From an uncultured bacterium (GTDB taxonomy: Bacteria > Cyanobacteriota > Vampirovibrionia > Gastranaerophilales > Gastranaerophilaceae), in assembly GCA_949284415.1 (NCBI GenBank), contig CASDVM010000006.1:62001-126000 (forward strand): a DNA stretch of 64,000 nt. Reading direction: 5' to 3'. The notes beneath the pieces are model-generated. The model saw only the letters and a list, made by a program, of their open reading frames with translations, had not been told where the DNA came from and did not search any database. Shown one piece after another: positions 16,766 to 26,514 of the stretch (positions are counted from its first letter, which is position 1; the number at the start of each line of letters is the position of its first letter). A program made the translations under genes and the position numbers.

Positions 16766-17782
16766 ATGGCAATACAAGGATTTGATTATAAAGGTTTTGC
16801 ACAAAATTTAGCCCAGCAGGCACTGGAGTTAATCCCTAAAGATTTTAACGACAATCAGAAAAATTATGTCGCAAATACTTTATTAAATTTTGCAACTGTT
16901 GCAGGACAGGCGCTATATGATGATGAATCTTTAGGATTTAATCTTGATCAAGCGGTAATGATTACTCAGATTATTGCCGAATGGTCTTTTCATAAATCAG
17001 TAGACCTTGTTCGTTCAGGGATTCCGCAGCAATACTGGGATCCTATTATGCAGAAGATTGCATATACAATTTTTGAGATTGCGAAAAACGCTTTTCATCA
17101 AAATTTACCTCAGGATCAATGCTTGCAGCTTATAGAACACCACGTAAAAAAGACTTGGCTTGACTGTATTGCAGAATTAAAAGATAAAAATTTAATAGAT
17201 GAAGGTTTGATGGAAAAAGCCGCAAGCCAATCTAATATTGATGCAATGATGCAGCAACAGGCCGCAGCAGAGCAGACTCAAGCACAGGCTCAGGATTCTG
17301 CGCAGACACAACAAGGAGCACAAGTTCCTCAGGATATTCAAACAACATCAGGGCCTGCACCTTTGGGCGCTGATGCAAAAGTGCTTAAACTTGCGACTCT
17401 GGCAATGCTTTTCCAGAAAATGAAACAGGAAAAAGTTCAGACTATTTTGAATAAATTTAATCCTGATGATGCACAGTCAGTAATTAAATTTATGGGTATG
17501 CCTGATTTGAATTCAAAAGTTGATCCGAATGCTGCGCTCAGATGTTTACAGGAGATAAAAACAAATCTTCCCGGTGCAAATCAGAATATCACACCTTCAA
17601 AAGTTATCTCAAAAATTCAAAATGTTTCGCAATATTTAGATAAATCACAAATTGAACACACTTTAAGATTGGAGCGCAACAAGGTAAAAAGGTTTGTATT
17701 CAGTGCATTGGAGGGAGAATATTATGAAATTCCTCCAAAAGTTGCAAATATTATTGCCACACACCTTGAAGATAGTGTATAA
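16766..17782 (+). CDS. Protein in the fliG position, possibly a divergent FliG
   Basis: The 338-residue protein has the length of FliG (about 330-340) and sits exactly where fliG is expected, between fliF and fliH. The sequence is far from typical FliG. There is a helical N-terminal half (1-165), a Gln/Ala-rich linker (about 170-205) and a helical segment LFQKMKQEKVQTILNKFNP that resembles the FliG/MgtE-type helical repeat. KRFVFSALEGEYYEIPPKVA near the end recalls the FVF of FliG. The conserved charged C-terminal motor region (DDR..Q) is not seen. It is probably a motor switch or scaffold component. There is no ribosome binding site; TATAAA from the repeat array abuts the ATG. Confidence 0.65.
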   Translation: MAIQGFDYKGFAQNLAQQALELIPKDFNDNQKNYVANTLLNFATVAGQALYDDESLGFNLDQAVMITQIIAEWSFHKSVDLVRSGIPQQYWDPIMQKIAYTIFEIAKNAFHQNLPQDQCLQLIEHHVKKTWLDCIAELKDKNLIDEGLMEKAASQSNIDAMMQQQAAAEQTQAQAQDSAQTQQGAQVPQDIQTTSGPAPLGADAKVLKLATLAMLFQKMKQEKVQTILNKFNPDDAQSVIKFMGMPDLNSKVDPNAALRCLQEIKTNLPGANQNITPSKVISKIQNVSQYLDKSQIEHTLRLERNKVKRFVFSALEGEYYEIPPKVANIIATHLEDSV

Positions 17783-17793
17783 TATAGTTAATC

Positions 17794-18501
17794 ATGATTA
17801 TAAAAAAGCATTCAAGCAGACAGACGGAGGATTCTGCTGAACAAAAACAGGCAGAAAACCGGGAAATAACGCCTGAAGTTAAGATTGAAGATGATAAAAT
17901 AGATCTGTTTAATCTTGACAATATAGATTTCAAACAGCGTCAGGAACGCAGACGCGGGGATAGAAGAAGAGGTTTCAGACGAATTGACGACAGAAACCTT
18001 ATTTCGCGTGCAAGAGAAGAAGCGCAAAGTATAAAAGAATCTGCGGCAAAAGAAGGTTATAATGAAGGGTTATCTCAGGCTAAAGAAGATATAGAAGAAG
18101 TAAAAAATGCGATAACATCTTTTTTGAGCGCTAAACAGGAAGTTTTTGATTATATTGCGCCTGACATAATGGAAATAAGCGTTGATATTGCAAAAAAAAT
18201 TATTAAAAAAGAATTACGGCAGGATCCGACAATTATACTGGAAAATATTTCGGAAATATTGAAAGGTCTTTCAAAGGAAGAATCAAAAATTACATTAAGA
18301 GTAAATCCGGTGCAGGTATCTTTGTTAAAGACTGAAATTCCTGAAATATTAAGTAATGCGGGGCTTGATGCAAAGGTAATGATTGTACCTGATGAAACAG
18401 TAATGGAAGGCGGTTGTATGGTAACAACCACAAACGGTGTAATAGATGCAACAATTGAAACTCAATTGTCTGTAATAAGCGAAGCTCTGAAGGGAATGTA
18501 A
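17794..18501 (+). CDS. fliH: Flagellar assembly protein FliH
   Basis: FliH binds and regulates the export ATPase FliI and links it to the C-ring. The 235-residue product has a charged, disordered N-terminus (1-60) with an Arg-rich patch, then a helical region SRAREEAQSIKESAAKEGYNEG with the GxxxG-like rhythm of FliH/V-ATPase E subunits. It ends in the conserved C-terminal domain, with LRVNPVQVSLLK and the EGGCMVTTTNGVIDA segment typical of FliH. TATAAT (17778-17783) lies ten bases before the ATG and there is no ribosome binding site. The stop overlaps the flhA start (TAATG), so the two genes are translationally coupled. fliI is not in the window. Confidence 0.88.
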   Translation: MIIKKHSSRQTEDSAEQKQAENREITPEVKIEDDKIDLFNLDNIDFKQRQERRRGDRRRGFRRIDDRNLISRAREEAQSIKESAAKEGYNEGLSQAKEDIEEVKNAITSFLSAKQEVFDYIAPDIMEISVDIAKKIIKKELRQDPTIILENISEILKGLSKEESKITLRVNPVQVSLLKTEIPEILSNAGLDAKVMIVPDETVMEGGCMVTTTNGVIDATIETQLSVISEALKGM

Positions 18502-20621
18502 TGGCACAGGAACAGGCTCAGCAGGGAGCAAACGGAACAAATTTAAGCGAAGTTTTTATGGCAATATTTGTATTATTGCTTATTGTTCTGTTGCTTGTTG
18601 AGCTTCCAAACTGGGTTGTAAATTTTTGTATAAGTTTGAATATTGCACTCGGTGTTGTTCTTTTGATGATTTCTTTGTATGTAAAAAAGACACTGGAATT
18701 AGCATCATTTCCATCAATTATTCTAATCGGAACAATGTTCAGGCTTGTACTTTCAATTGCATCAACAAGGCTGATTTTGTCTAAAGGCGAGGCAGGGGAA
18801 GTTATTCACGCATTCGGGACATTCGTAACCGGCGGCAACATGATTGTCGGCGGTGTAATCTTCCTGATTATTACAGTTGTTCAGTTTATGGTAATTACAA
18901 AAGGTGCTGAACGTATTGCAGAAGTTGCCGCACGTTTCGCATTAGACGCTATGCCCGGAAAACAGATGACAATTGACGCGGATTTTAATGCCGGTTTAAT
19001 TTCTCCTGAAGAAGCAACTAAAAAGCGTGAAGATTTGCAGAGAGAATCAAACCTATTCGGTAGCATGGACGGTGCCATGAAATTCGTAAAAGGTGATACT
19101 ATTGCAGGTATTATCATTGTATTAATTAACATTATCGGCGGATTGTGTATCGGATGTTTAATGAATCAGATGCCTATTGCGGACGCTGTTTCTAAATATA
19201 CGATTTTAACAATCGGTGATGGTCTTGCATCACAATTGCCTTCGCTTTTAATGTCTATTGCCGCAGGTGTATTTATGACGCGTTCTTCTGCAGCCAATTC
19301 ATTAGGTACAGATGTTACGGGGCAGATTGTAAGCAAGCCGAATGCACTTTTTCTGGCGTCTTTGTTCCTGTTCTTTCTTGCGATTACAGGTCATACGTGG
19401 TTCTGGCAGGGAACAGGGCTTCCGTTTTTACCGTTCTTTATGTTTGCGGTAGGACTTTTTGTTGCAGGATTCTCTACTTTAATAAATGCGGATGTACAAT
19501 CTCAGCTGGGACAATTGGAAAATGTCCGCCAGAATATGCAGGACCTTGTTAACCCGAACAGAATGTATGAGCGTTTGGGTGTTGATGTTTTAAGTTTACA
19601 GGTAGGTTCCAACCTTCTTGTAATTGCCGATCCTGATCAGGAAGGGCAATTGCTTGCCAAAATTGCGGCGTTACGTCAGAGAGTTACCGATGAACTCGGC
19701 TATATTCTGCCTAACATAAGAATTATGGATTCATCGGCGCTGGATGCCAATGAATATATGATTTCAATCCGAGGAAATACTGTTGCAACAGGTTATGTTT
19801 ATCCGGGAAAATTAATGGTAATTGCGGATCAGTGGGATGCTTTGAAAAAAGAAGTGCCTCAGGATGCAATAATCGGTATTGATCCGACATATCAAACTCA
19901 GGCATACTGGATTTCGCCTGAGGATGCAAAAACTGCGCGTTCTGTTACTGCAGTTGACCCGACAGACGTTATTGTTACACACCTTCAGGAATGCGTAAGA
20001 AAACATGTTGATGAAGTTATGACAAAAACAGATGTTCTTAAGCTTATGGAACTTGTACGTTCACAGGATCCCACACTTGTTAATGACCTTGTGCCGACAA
20101 TTATTTCTACAAGCGATTTGAGAAAAATCTTTGTTAACTTAATCAGAGAAAAAGTGTCCATAAAAGATATTATATTCGTGTTTGAAAGACTTTGCGATTA
20201 TGCAAGATTTTCAAAAGAACCGGATATATTATCCGAACGTTTGAGAGCGGCTCTCGGACGACAAATTTGTTTGTCCAATGTCGGCGATGACAGAGTTTTG
20301 TATGCTCTGACGCTTTCGCCGGAATGGGAAAAAACACTTGACGACAGCTGCCAGAGAACGGAGCTCGGTACAATGTTCCTGTTAAATCCTATGCAGGTTC
20401 AGGAATTGATTGAAACAACGGCTACTACATTAATGAGAGCGCATCAGGCATGCGGACAGCAGCCCGTAATTCTATGTTCGCCGAGAATAAGACTGCCGCT
20501 GTACCAGCTTCTTGAACGCCATATTCCGACAATTGTTGTAATTTCTTATTCCGAATTGATTACGGATATTAAGGTTGAAGCAATTGACACAATCGGTGAA
20601 TCTTATCAAATGGAACAATAG
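18501..20621 (+). CDS. flhA: Flagellar export gate protein FlhA
   Basis: FlhA is the large subunit of the flagellar type III export gate in the inner membrane. The 706-residue protein has the family length. About eight membrane helices occupy the first 330 residues, including SFPSIILIGTMFRLVLSIAS. The FHIPEP-type loop includes KGAERIAEVAARFALDAMPG and KQMTIDADFNAGLI (about 130-160). A large cytoplasmic nonamer-forming domain follows (about 350-706) and ends in RIRLPLYQLLERHIP and VISYSELI. The start overlaps the fliH stop by one base. It is the last gene of the flagellar block here; yidD follows. Confidence 0.96.
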   Translation: MAQEQAQQGANGTNLSEVFMAIFVLLLIVLLLVELPNWVVNFCISLNIALGVVLLMISLYVKKTLELASFPSIILIGTMFRLVLSIASTRLILSKGEAGEVIHAFGTFVTGGNMIVGGVIFLIITVVQFMVITKGAERIAEVAARFALDAMPGKQMTIDADFNAGLISPEEATKKREDLQRESNLFGSMDGAMKFVKGDTIAGIIIVLINIIGGLCIGCLMNQMPIADAVSKYTILTIGDGLASQLPSLLMSIAAGVFMTRSSAANSLGTDVTGQIVSKPNALFLASLFLFFLAITGHTWFWQGTGLPFLPFFMFAVGLFVAGFSTLINADVQSQLGQLENVRQNMQDLVNPNRMYERLGVDVLSLQVGSNLLVIADPDQEGQLLAKIAALRQRVTDELGYILPNIRIMDSSALDANEYMISIRGNTVATGYVYPGKLMVIADQWDALKKEVPQDAIIGIDPTYQTQAYWISPEDAKTARSVTAVDPTDVIVTHLQECVRKHVDEVMTKTDVLKLMELVRSQDPTLVNDLVPTIISTSDLRKIFVNLIREKVSIKDIIFVFERLCDYARFSKEPDILSERLRAALGRQICLSNVGDDRVLYALTLSPEWEKTLDDSCQRTELGTMFLLNPMQVQELIETTATTLMRAHQACGQQPVILCSPRIRLPLYQLLERHIPTIVVISYSELITDIKVEAIDTIGESYQMEQ

Positions 20622-20690
20622 TACTACGTACGTAGCCCTTTTGAGCGACATTGGTCTAAAGTAATTTATATTAATGAACAATTTATTAAA

Positions 20691-20897
20691 ATGAAAAAAA
20701 TAATTTTATTTTTAATTTCAATTTACCAGAAGATTTCTAAGCATACGCCTGCCGTTTGCCGTTTTTATCCGACATGTTCAGAGTACACACGCCAGGCAAT
20801 AGAGAAATACGGGGTTTTAAAAGGCGGATGGCTCGGTATAAAAAGAATAAGCAAATGTCACCCTTATCATGAAGGCGGGTATGATCCTCTGCCTTGA
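20691..20897 (+). CDS. yidD: Membrane protein insertion efficiency factor YidD
   Basis: The 68-residue protein shows the full YidD signature. It has an N-terminal amphipathic or hydrophobic helix ([15 protein letters not shown]), then [19 protein letters not shown] and [20 protein letters not shown]. YidD assists insertion of inner-membrane proteins with YidC. In most genomes it lies next to rnpA and yidC; here it stands alone after flhA. No ribosome binding site precedes the ATG; the upstream bases are A/T-rich (TTATATTAAT). Confidence 0.9.
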   Translation: MKKIILFLISIYQKISKHTPAVCRFYPTCSEYTRQAIEKYGVLKGGWLGIKRISKCHPYHEGGYDPLP

Positions 20898-20981
20898 AAT
20901 ATAGCAACGTGATAGAGTAAGATTAAAGGCTAGGCAGCAATATTCGGAAGCTGTCATGTAAATGAAGGGAACAGCCCGCTA

Positions 20982-23900
20982 CTATTTGACCCATTTGAAG
21001 CTTTTTACATAATCGGAACCGTTGATGTCGCCGTTAATATCGACTTTGAATATTCTGTAAATATCAGTAGCATCTTTAATATTAGGTATTTTTGAGATGT
21101 CTTCCTGAAGCAAGAGCTTTTCTGTTGCATCGTTAATTCCCGGTATTGTATTAAATAAAGTATTTAAGGATGCATTTTTTATTTTACCGAATACTGTTGT
21201 AATATTTTTCGACAGGCTTGCATAAATTTCCATATCCGCAATAGATGTAAGCAGATTATAAGAACCTGTCATATACATATTGAGATCCTGACCGTCAGAA
21301 TAGATATGAATTTTATCCGCAGTACCGTCTGCGATGTGAATATCTCCGTATATACTGTCGAAATTTCCCGTTTTTAGCGGTGTAACAAGATCTATAAGAC
21401 TGTTAATAGAAAGTCCCGTAAATCCGCCTTTGAGCAGATTCCCCGCTTTTAAAAGATATTCAAGCGACCCCAGTTTTGGCATTCTTCCGTCTGCTATGTT
21501 AAATGTTCCTTCGCCTGAAAGAGTTTTAAAACAGTTTTCCTGTGAATCACCCGTGCAATTAAGATTAAATTGTCCGTTAACAGAACCGTAAACCTGGCCT
21601 TTCAAGTCGAACAAAGCTTCTGACATTATAAGAGCGTTTGCTTTATCTAATTTTATATCAAGATCAGTTTTGTGGTTCTCCAGATTATGTTTAAAGTTTC
21701 CGTTAACAGAACCTTCTGCAATATCAAATTTAAAATTTTTGACATCCGCCGTGCTGTTTTTATCAATAGCAAGATTTGCGGTAAAATTATCAGCGTTAAT
21801 ATTTCTTACCTTAATTTTATCGGCTTCAATATCAGCTTTATTTATAATTAACTGTGTAATATCAAAAGGGGGAACGGTGTTTGAACTGAAAGTAGGATTT
21901 CTTATTGCTTCAGCCTCAATATCTCTAAGGGTATCAGTAATTTTATTGACATTTAAGTCTGCAAGTTTTAATTTAGCATATTCAACCGTATAAGGAGGTA
22001 TAAGCTGATTTTTTACAACCGCATCAAGATAAATATCGTTTGTAAGAACAGTTCCGCGGCTTGTTATTAAAATTTTGTCATTCTTAAAATCAAGATTTAC
22101 ATCTCTGATTGTGGAATCAAAGAACGGAATGTCGATACTTGTAATATCTAATTTCCCCTTTATTTTCGGATTAATTGAAGTTCCGTTTAAAATAAGATCA
22201 GATGTAAACACACCCTGTTTCATAAACGGTTTTCTGAAAATTATATTAAATATTTTTGCATCCGTTGGAGTATGAGTTTTTATTTTAAAATCATCAAATC
22301 CTGCAATATTGCTGTTTATAAAATTGACAGTTCCCTGAGCAGTAAGCTGAGGATTTACAACAGGCTTGTTATTCTGTGAAGAAATTATTTTATCATATTT
22401 CAGATTGTTAACTTTTATTCTGTCAGGAGAGTATGTGCTGTCAAGTGTGATCTTTACAGGATTTTCAACATCTCCGATTGATGCACCCATATAATAAAGG
22501 CTCGAATTTTCAGAAATTTTCAGGGTTGATTTAGTATTAATATTATCAAGTCTTCCTTTCACATCGGCTGACAGAATTGCATCACCTTTCAATTTTATCG
22601 GATATACCGAATTGTTATTAAAGAACTGGTCAAAAAATTCCTGAGACGGTTTAGCATTTATATAGAGGTTAAAATACGGATTTTTTTGAACATCAGATAT
22701 TTGTCCGTTAATAAACAGAGGCATTTCGCCCGCAAGCAAATTTATTTTATTCAAATTTAAAGTATTATTTCTGAGTAATACATCACCGCTGTTTACTGTA
22801 AGTTTTAAATGTTTCGGCTTGTAAAGCAGGCTTACATCGTCAAGTTTTGTATATGCATTAAGATTGTTACGGCGAATTTTTGCCGACAGGTTTATATTGC
22901 CGTTCAGAAAATCAATATCTTTTAATTGTTTTGCTGTTTGCGGCGGAAGCACATATTGTAAAGCTTTATCATTAATAAGATTTAAGTCCAGAGATGAAAT
23001 TTTACAGTTACCGTTTACCATTCTCTGAGGACCGAACATTTTTGTTACATTCAGCGAAATACTATAAGGACTGTTTTTAAATGTTCCTTTTAAAAGCGGG
23101 AGAACGAATGTTGAATTATTCAGTTCAAATGTGCTGTTGTCAACCAGAATCAGACTTTTTGCACCTTTGTTGGAAAAAATCTTTCCTTTGAGATAAATTT
23201 TGTCGTAATCAATATTTTCAATACTTCCTTTATACCCTGCAGTAAAGCTTGTATTAATAGTTGCAAGATCTTGTTTATAAGGAATTTTAATATTTGAAGG
23301 TAAAGTATTAAGACCATCTCCAAGGTTAAACCCGTTTGAAACAATATTTGCATCAATATTACTATCTTTAATTTTTCCTTTAATATTAATTTTTGATTTA
23401 TTCAGATTTGATGCCAGATCAAAATCTGCATCCATGTTATTGAAATTTACCGTTCCCGCAGTTTTAGAAACCGATACAGGAACATCTTTTAACTTAACAG
23501 TATTTGATAAAAGATTAATCCTGCCTTTGGCAAACAAATTCTTATTAAAGACTATATCTTTCGGATCTTTTACCTTTCCCGTCAAATTAATTTTCAGGTT
23601 TACCTGACCGCTTCCGTTTTCTATCGGGGCGGTTAATTTTTGAATATCCGCAAGCATAGGAGAAGTCTTGATAATTTTTAAAAGATTTCTTAAATCCTGC
23701 CCCTGCGATAGAATATCAAAGTTAAGAATGCCGAGAAGACTGCATGTACCTTTAACCGAAACATTTTTTCCGTTTAATTCTGCACTCTTTGTCTGAAATA
23801 ATGTGTTTTGGTCATTGAAATCAAGAGTTCCCGAACCGTTTGTCAGCACCATATTATGGATATCAAGAAAAGAAACTTCTGCGTTATGAAATCGAAACTG

Positions 23901-25433
23901 CCCCCAGCCATGCGGATTTTCTCTTGTCCCGATTACATGAAGACTAATCCCGCCTTTACCTTTAATATCCATTATTGGAACAGGTCCTAATTCAAAATGC
24001 AAAATATCGTGAAGCGGATTTAAAACTATCTGTGCGGTTTTCAAATCAACATTTTCCGTACTTTTAATATTTAAATCAGCGTATTTGTCATTATATAAAT
24101 TTATAGGTCCCGTAACGTAAACCGTTTGATCCGGACTTGTCGGAACTTTTACGTCAAGATTAAGCTTATCACCGTTAAACACTATTTTTATAACAGCTTT
24201 ATCAGCATTCGGAATAGGTTTTACCATATATGCATTTGACACAAGAACATTCCCGTATATATCAGGGGAATCTGCCTTGCCTTTTATCTCCAGATTTCCT
24301 GATGCATCTCCCCAGAACCCTGTCTGTTTTAAAAGTTTAATATCAATATCAGGGCTCAAATCAGGTTCGCCCGGCAGAAGTTTTATAATATTCTCTGCTT
24401 TTGAATTATTTACTGCCACTTTCAAATCAAGATAGGGAAGTTTTTCATTAAGTTTAGTAATTTTGCCTGATGCAAAAGCATTAATCCCGTTGCCGAAAAT
24501 TTTCATTTCATTAATTTCGATACCGTTATTAATGGTGTTGAGATCTGTTTTGACGGATAATTTTTCTTTATGTAAAACTGAGGTTGAGCTGTCCCCTGTA
24601 AGAATTCCTAAATTATTAACATAAAGATTCGTTTTTATTCGTTTATGATTATCAGTTGTCAATTCCGTTTTTGCGATAAAATTAATTAATCCTGACAGAG
24701 ATTTTATCTTATTTTTTGAGAGAACTTTTGCATAAACAGAAAAATCAGATAAATCAAGGTTTACGATATGACCTGAAATATCAAACCGGTCATTTGAAAC
24801 TTTATCAGCAGGCAGTTTCAAATTCAAATCAGTGCTTAATGAAGCTTTTTTCTTTCCAGTATGCAAATCCGCAACAGTCGACAAATTCAGGTGTCTGTTA
24901 TTAATAAAATCTTTTATATAAAGATATTTGCCGTCCAAAAATACTTTTTTCGCCTGTAATTTGTCATCTAAATTTATGTTATAGCTGTATAATTTAACCG
25001 ATGCATGTTTCAGCGTAAGAGGTGTATCTTTTTTTATTTCCAGCGGGTATTGCCCGAGTTTAAACTTAGAATCTTTATCCAAAACAAGATTTGCACTTAT
25101 ATTATCTGCAGAAAAATGTTTTATATCAAGGTTCTTAAAAATAAGAGGCAGAAGTCTTATATTTATACAGGAATTTTCAACAGCGAGAGCTTTTGAATTA
25201 TCATCATTTAAAATATAAAATCCGTCAGCTTTTAGCCAAACAGAAGGAATTATCCCCATTTTTAATTCAGGATTTTCAAGGTCAATTTTATAGCCTGATT
25301 CTTTCAGAACTGTCCGTTCGATAAAATCAACTCTTTCAGGAAGATTTACAAGTGCAGGTATTCCCCGATAATAGGCTCCGTACAAAACCGTTAGAATAAA
25401 TAGTGTTAATAAGTATTTAAAATTCCTGCCCAT
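20982..25433 (-). CDS. Large TamB/AsmA-like translocation and assembly module protein
   Basis: The 1483-residue protein has an N-terminal membrane anchor (residues 6-24, FKYLLTLFILTVLYGAYYRG). More than 1000 residues of repetitive beta-strand segments follow, rich in Asn, Asp, Lys and Ile (for example GKGGISLHVIGT and SGQVNLKINLTGKV). The C-terminal domain is of TamB (DUF490) type, with GSVNGQFNLNCTGD, SGEGTFNIADGRMPKLGSLE and IYGDIHIADG. Such proteins bridge inner and outer membranes and carry phospholipid or assist outer-membrane protein assembly, which argues for a diderm envelope. TATAAT precedes the start, with GAGG a few bases before the ATG. The gene is convergent with yidD. Confidence 0.85.
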   Translation of the reverse strand: MGRNFKYLLTLFILTVLYGAYYRGIPALVNLPERVDFIERTVLKESGYKIDLENPELKMGIIPSVWLKADGFYILNDDNSKALAVENSCINIRLLPLIFKNLDIKHFSADNISANLVLDKDSKFKLGQYPLEIKKDTPLTLKHASVKLYSYNINLDDKLQAKKVFLDGKYLYIKDFINNRHLNLSTVADLHTGKKKASLSTDLNLKLPADKVSNDRFDISGHIVNLDLSDFSVYAKVLSKNKIKSLSGLINFIAKTELTTDNHKRIKTNLYVNNLGILTGDSSTSVLHKEKLSVKTDLNTINNGIEINEMKIFGNGINAFASGKITKLNEKLPYLDLKVAVNNSKAENIIKLLPGEPDLSPDIDIKLLKQTGFWGDASGNLEIKGKADSPDIYGNVLVSNAYMVKPIPNADKAVIKIVFNGDKLNLDVKVPTSPDQTVYVTGPINLYNDKYADLNIKSTENVDLKTAQIVLNPLHDILHFELGPVPIMDIKGKGGISLHVIGTRENPHGWGQFRFHNAEVSFLDIHNMVLTNGSGTLDFNDQNTLFQTKSAELNGKNVSVKGTCSLLGILNFDILSQGQDLRNLLKIIKTSPMLADIQKLTAPIENGSGQVNLKINLTGKVKDPKDIVFNKNLFAKGRINLLSNTVKLKDVPVSVSKTAGTVNFNNMDADFDLASNLNKSKINIKGKIKDSNIDANIVSNGFNLGDGLNTLPSNIKIPYKQDLATINTSFTAGYKGSIENIDYDKIYLKGKIFSNKGAKSLILVDNSTFELNNSTFVLPLLKGTFKNSPYSISLNVTKMFGPQRMVNGNCKISSLDLNLINDKALQYVLPPQTAKQLKDIDFLNGNINLSAKIRRNNLNAYTKLDDVSLLYKPKHLKLTVNSGDVLLRNNTLNLNKINLLAGEMPLFINGQISDVQKNPYFNLYINAKPSQEFFDQFFNNNSVYPIKLKGDAILSADVKGRLDNINTKSTLKISENSSLYYMGASIGDVENPVKITLDSTYSPDRIKVNNLKYDKIISSQNNKPVVNPQLTAQGTVNFINSNIAGFDDFKIKTHTPTDAKIFNIIFRKPFMKQGVFTSDLILNGTSINPKIKGKLDITSIDIPFFDSTIRDVNLDFKNDKILITSRGTVLTNDIYLDAVVKNQLIPPYTVEYAKLKLADLNVNKITDTLRDIEAEAIRNPTFSSNTVPPFDITQLIINKADIEADKIKVRNINADNFTANLAIDKNSTADVKNFKFDIAEGSVNGNFKHNLENHKTDLDIKLDKANALIMSEALFDLKGQVYGSVNGQFNLNCTGDSQENCFKTLSGEGTFNIADGRMPKLGSLEYLLKAGNLLKGGFTGLSINSLIDLVTPLKTGNFDSIYGDIHIADGTADKIHIYSDGQDLNMYMTGSYNLLTSIADMEIYASLSKNITTVFGKIKNASLNTLFNTIPGINDATEKLLLQEDISKIPNIKDATDIYRIFKVDINGDINGSDYVKSFKWVK

Positions 25434-25532
25434 AACCTCTGGTAAAATTATACGATTAAAATGTATAAATTAAAAGGATTAACGCAAAATGTTACAATAT
25501 TAATATTAAAATACAGACAGGTGTTTAAAACT

Positions 25533-26111
25533 TTAATAATTTTCGCACAAAACCTGAAAATAGCCCTGCGGATGATGACAATTCGGGCATTTTTTCGGGG
25601 CGGATTTTCCTTTATATACATAACCGCATTCTCTGCACATCCACAATATTTCTTTATCTTTTGAAAATACCGTATCATTTTTTATGTTTTCAAGCAGTTT
25701 TAAATATCTCTGTTCATGGTGTTTTTCAGCCTCTATAACATGATGAAATGTATCCGCAATTTCGTCAAACCCCTCCTCTTTTGCAGTTTTTTCAGCATCT
25801 GCATATAGAAAAGACCATTCTTCTTTTTCTCCGGCGGCTGCACTTTCAAGGTTTTCTTCCGTAGTACCGAGTTCAAAGGGGTACTCCGCATTTACATGTC
25901 CGCGGGTATTGCCCAAATGTTCATAAAAAAGTTTTGCATGTTCTTTTTCGTTATCTGCTGTCATACAAAAGATTTCCGCGATTTGTTCATAACCTTCTTC
26001 TTCAGCCTGTTTTGCAAAATATGTATATCTGTTTCTGGCTTGTGATTCGCCTGCGTATGCATTGATTAAATTCTGTTCTGTTTTTGTACCTGAAAGTTTT
26101 TTATCTGTCAT
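25533..26111 (-). CDS. Rubrerythrin
   Basis: Rubrerythrin reduces hydrogen peroxide in anaerobes using a diiron site and a rubredoxin-like iron. The 192-residue protein has an N-terminal ferritin-like four-helix domain (about 1-145) with the iron-binding ExxH/E motifs NAYAGESQARNRY, DNEKEHAK and VIEAEKHHEQRY. A C-terminal rubredoxin-like domain follows with CRECG and CPNCH (about 158-178). The ATG is preceded by GGAGG. It points to an anaerobic lifestyle with oxidative-stress defence. The upstream spacer to the lysS terminator carries only a small possible gene on the other strand. Confidence 0.95.
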   Translation of the reverse strand: MTDKKLSGTKTEQNLINAYAGESQARNRYTYFAKQAEEEGYEQIAEIFCMTADNEKEHAKLFYEHLGNTRGHVNAEYPFELGTTEENLESAAAGEKEEWSFLYADAEKTAKEEGFDEIADTFHHVIEAEKHHEQRYLKLLENIKNDTVFSKDKEILWMCRECGYVYKGKSAPKKCPNCHHPQGYFQVLCENY

Positions 26112-26261
26112 ATTCTACCTCCGCAAAATATTTTACAAAAATTTTTTGCCGATGATATTACCCGTATTAACTATTAAAAATAACAAATTGTACCCGCAGG
26201 TAGGATTATTGTTCAGAGAAAAAACTTGATAATAGAATATGTATAAGCAGGGAATTGAATT

Positions 26262-26417
26262 ATGAATTTGTTAGATTATACCAGAAAATTATCCGAAAAA
26301 ATAAAGTTTTACGATTCTATAGCGCAAAACACATTTTCCGGAGTACATACTGCAAATCCTTTTGCAAAACCTCTGAATATAACAATTATCTGGGTGGAAG
26401 ATGACTGTGAAAAGTGA
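26262..26417 (+). CDS. Possible small protein of 51 residues
   Basis: A short open frame reads MNLLDYTRKLSEKIKFYDSI and ends in ITIIWVEDDCEK. It sits alone in the 403-bp space between the divergent rubrerythrin and convergent lysS genes and is followed by a clean hairpin terminator 44 bases later. That supports a transcript on this strand. The ribosome binding site is weak (CAGGGAATTGAATT). It has a helical N-terminus and a beta-like end, and no homologous family is recognised. It could also be a non-coding RNA. Confidence 0.4.
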   Translation: MNLLDYTRKLSEKIKFYDSIAQNTFSGVHTANPFAKPLNITIIWVEDDCEK

Positions 26418-26455
26418 ACGATGCTTATTATATAATTGCTCGAATATATTTATAT

Positions 26456-26498
26456 ATAAAAAAGAGATGCCTTGATATAAAAAGACATCTCTTTTAAT
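26456..26498. terminator. Bidirectional terminator before lysS 3' end
   Basis: AAAGAGATG and CATCTCTTT form a nine-pair stem around a 16-base loop, with flanking A and T runs. It can serve both lysS (-) and the possible small gene (+). Confidence 0.7.
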
Positions 26499-26514
26499 TA
26501 ATATAAGACTAATT

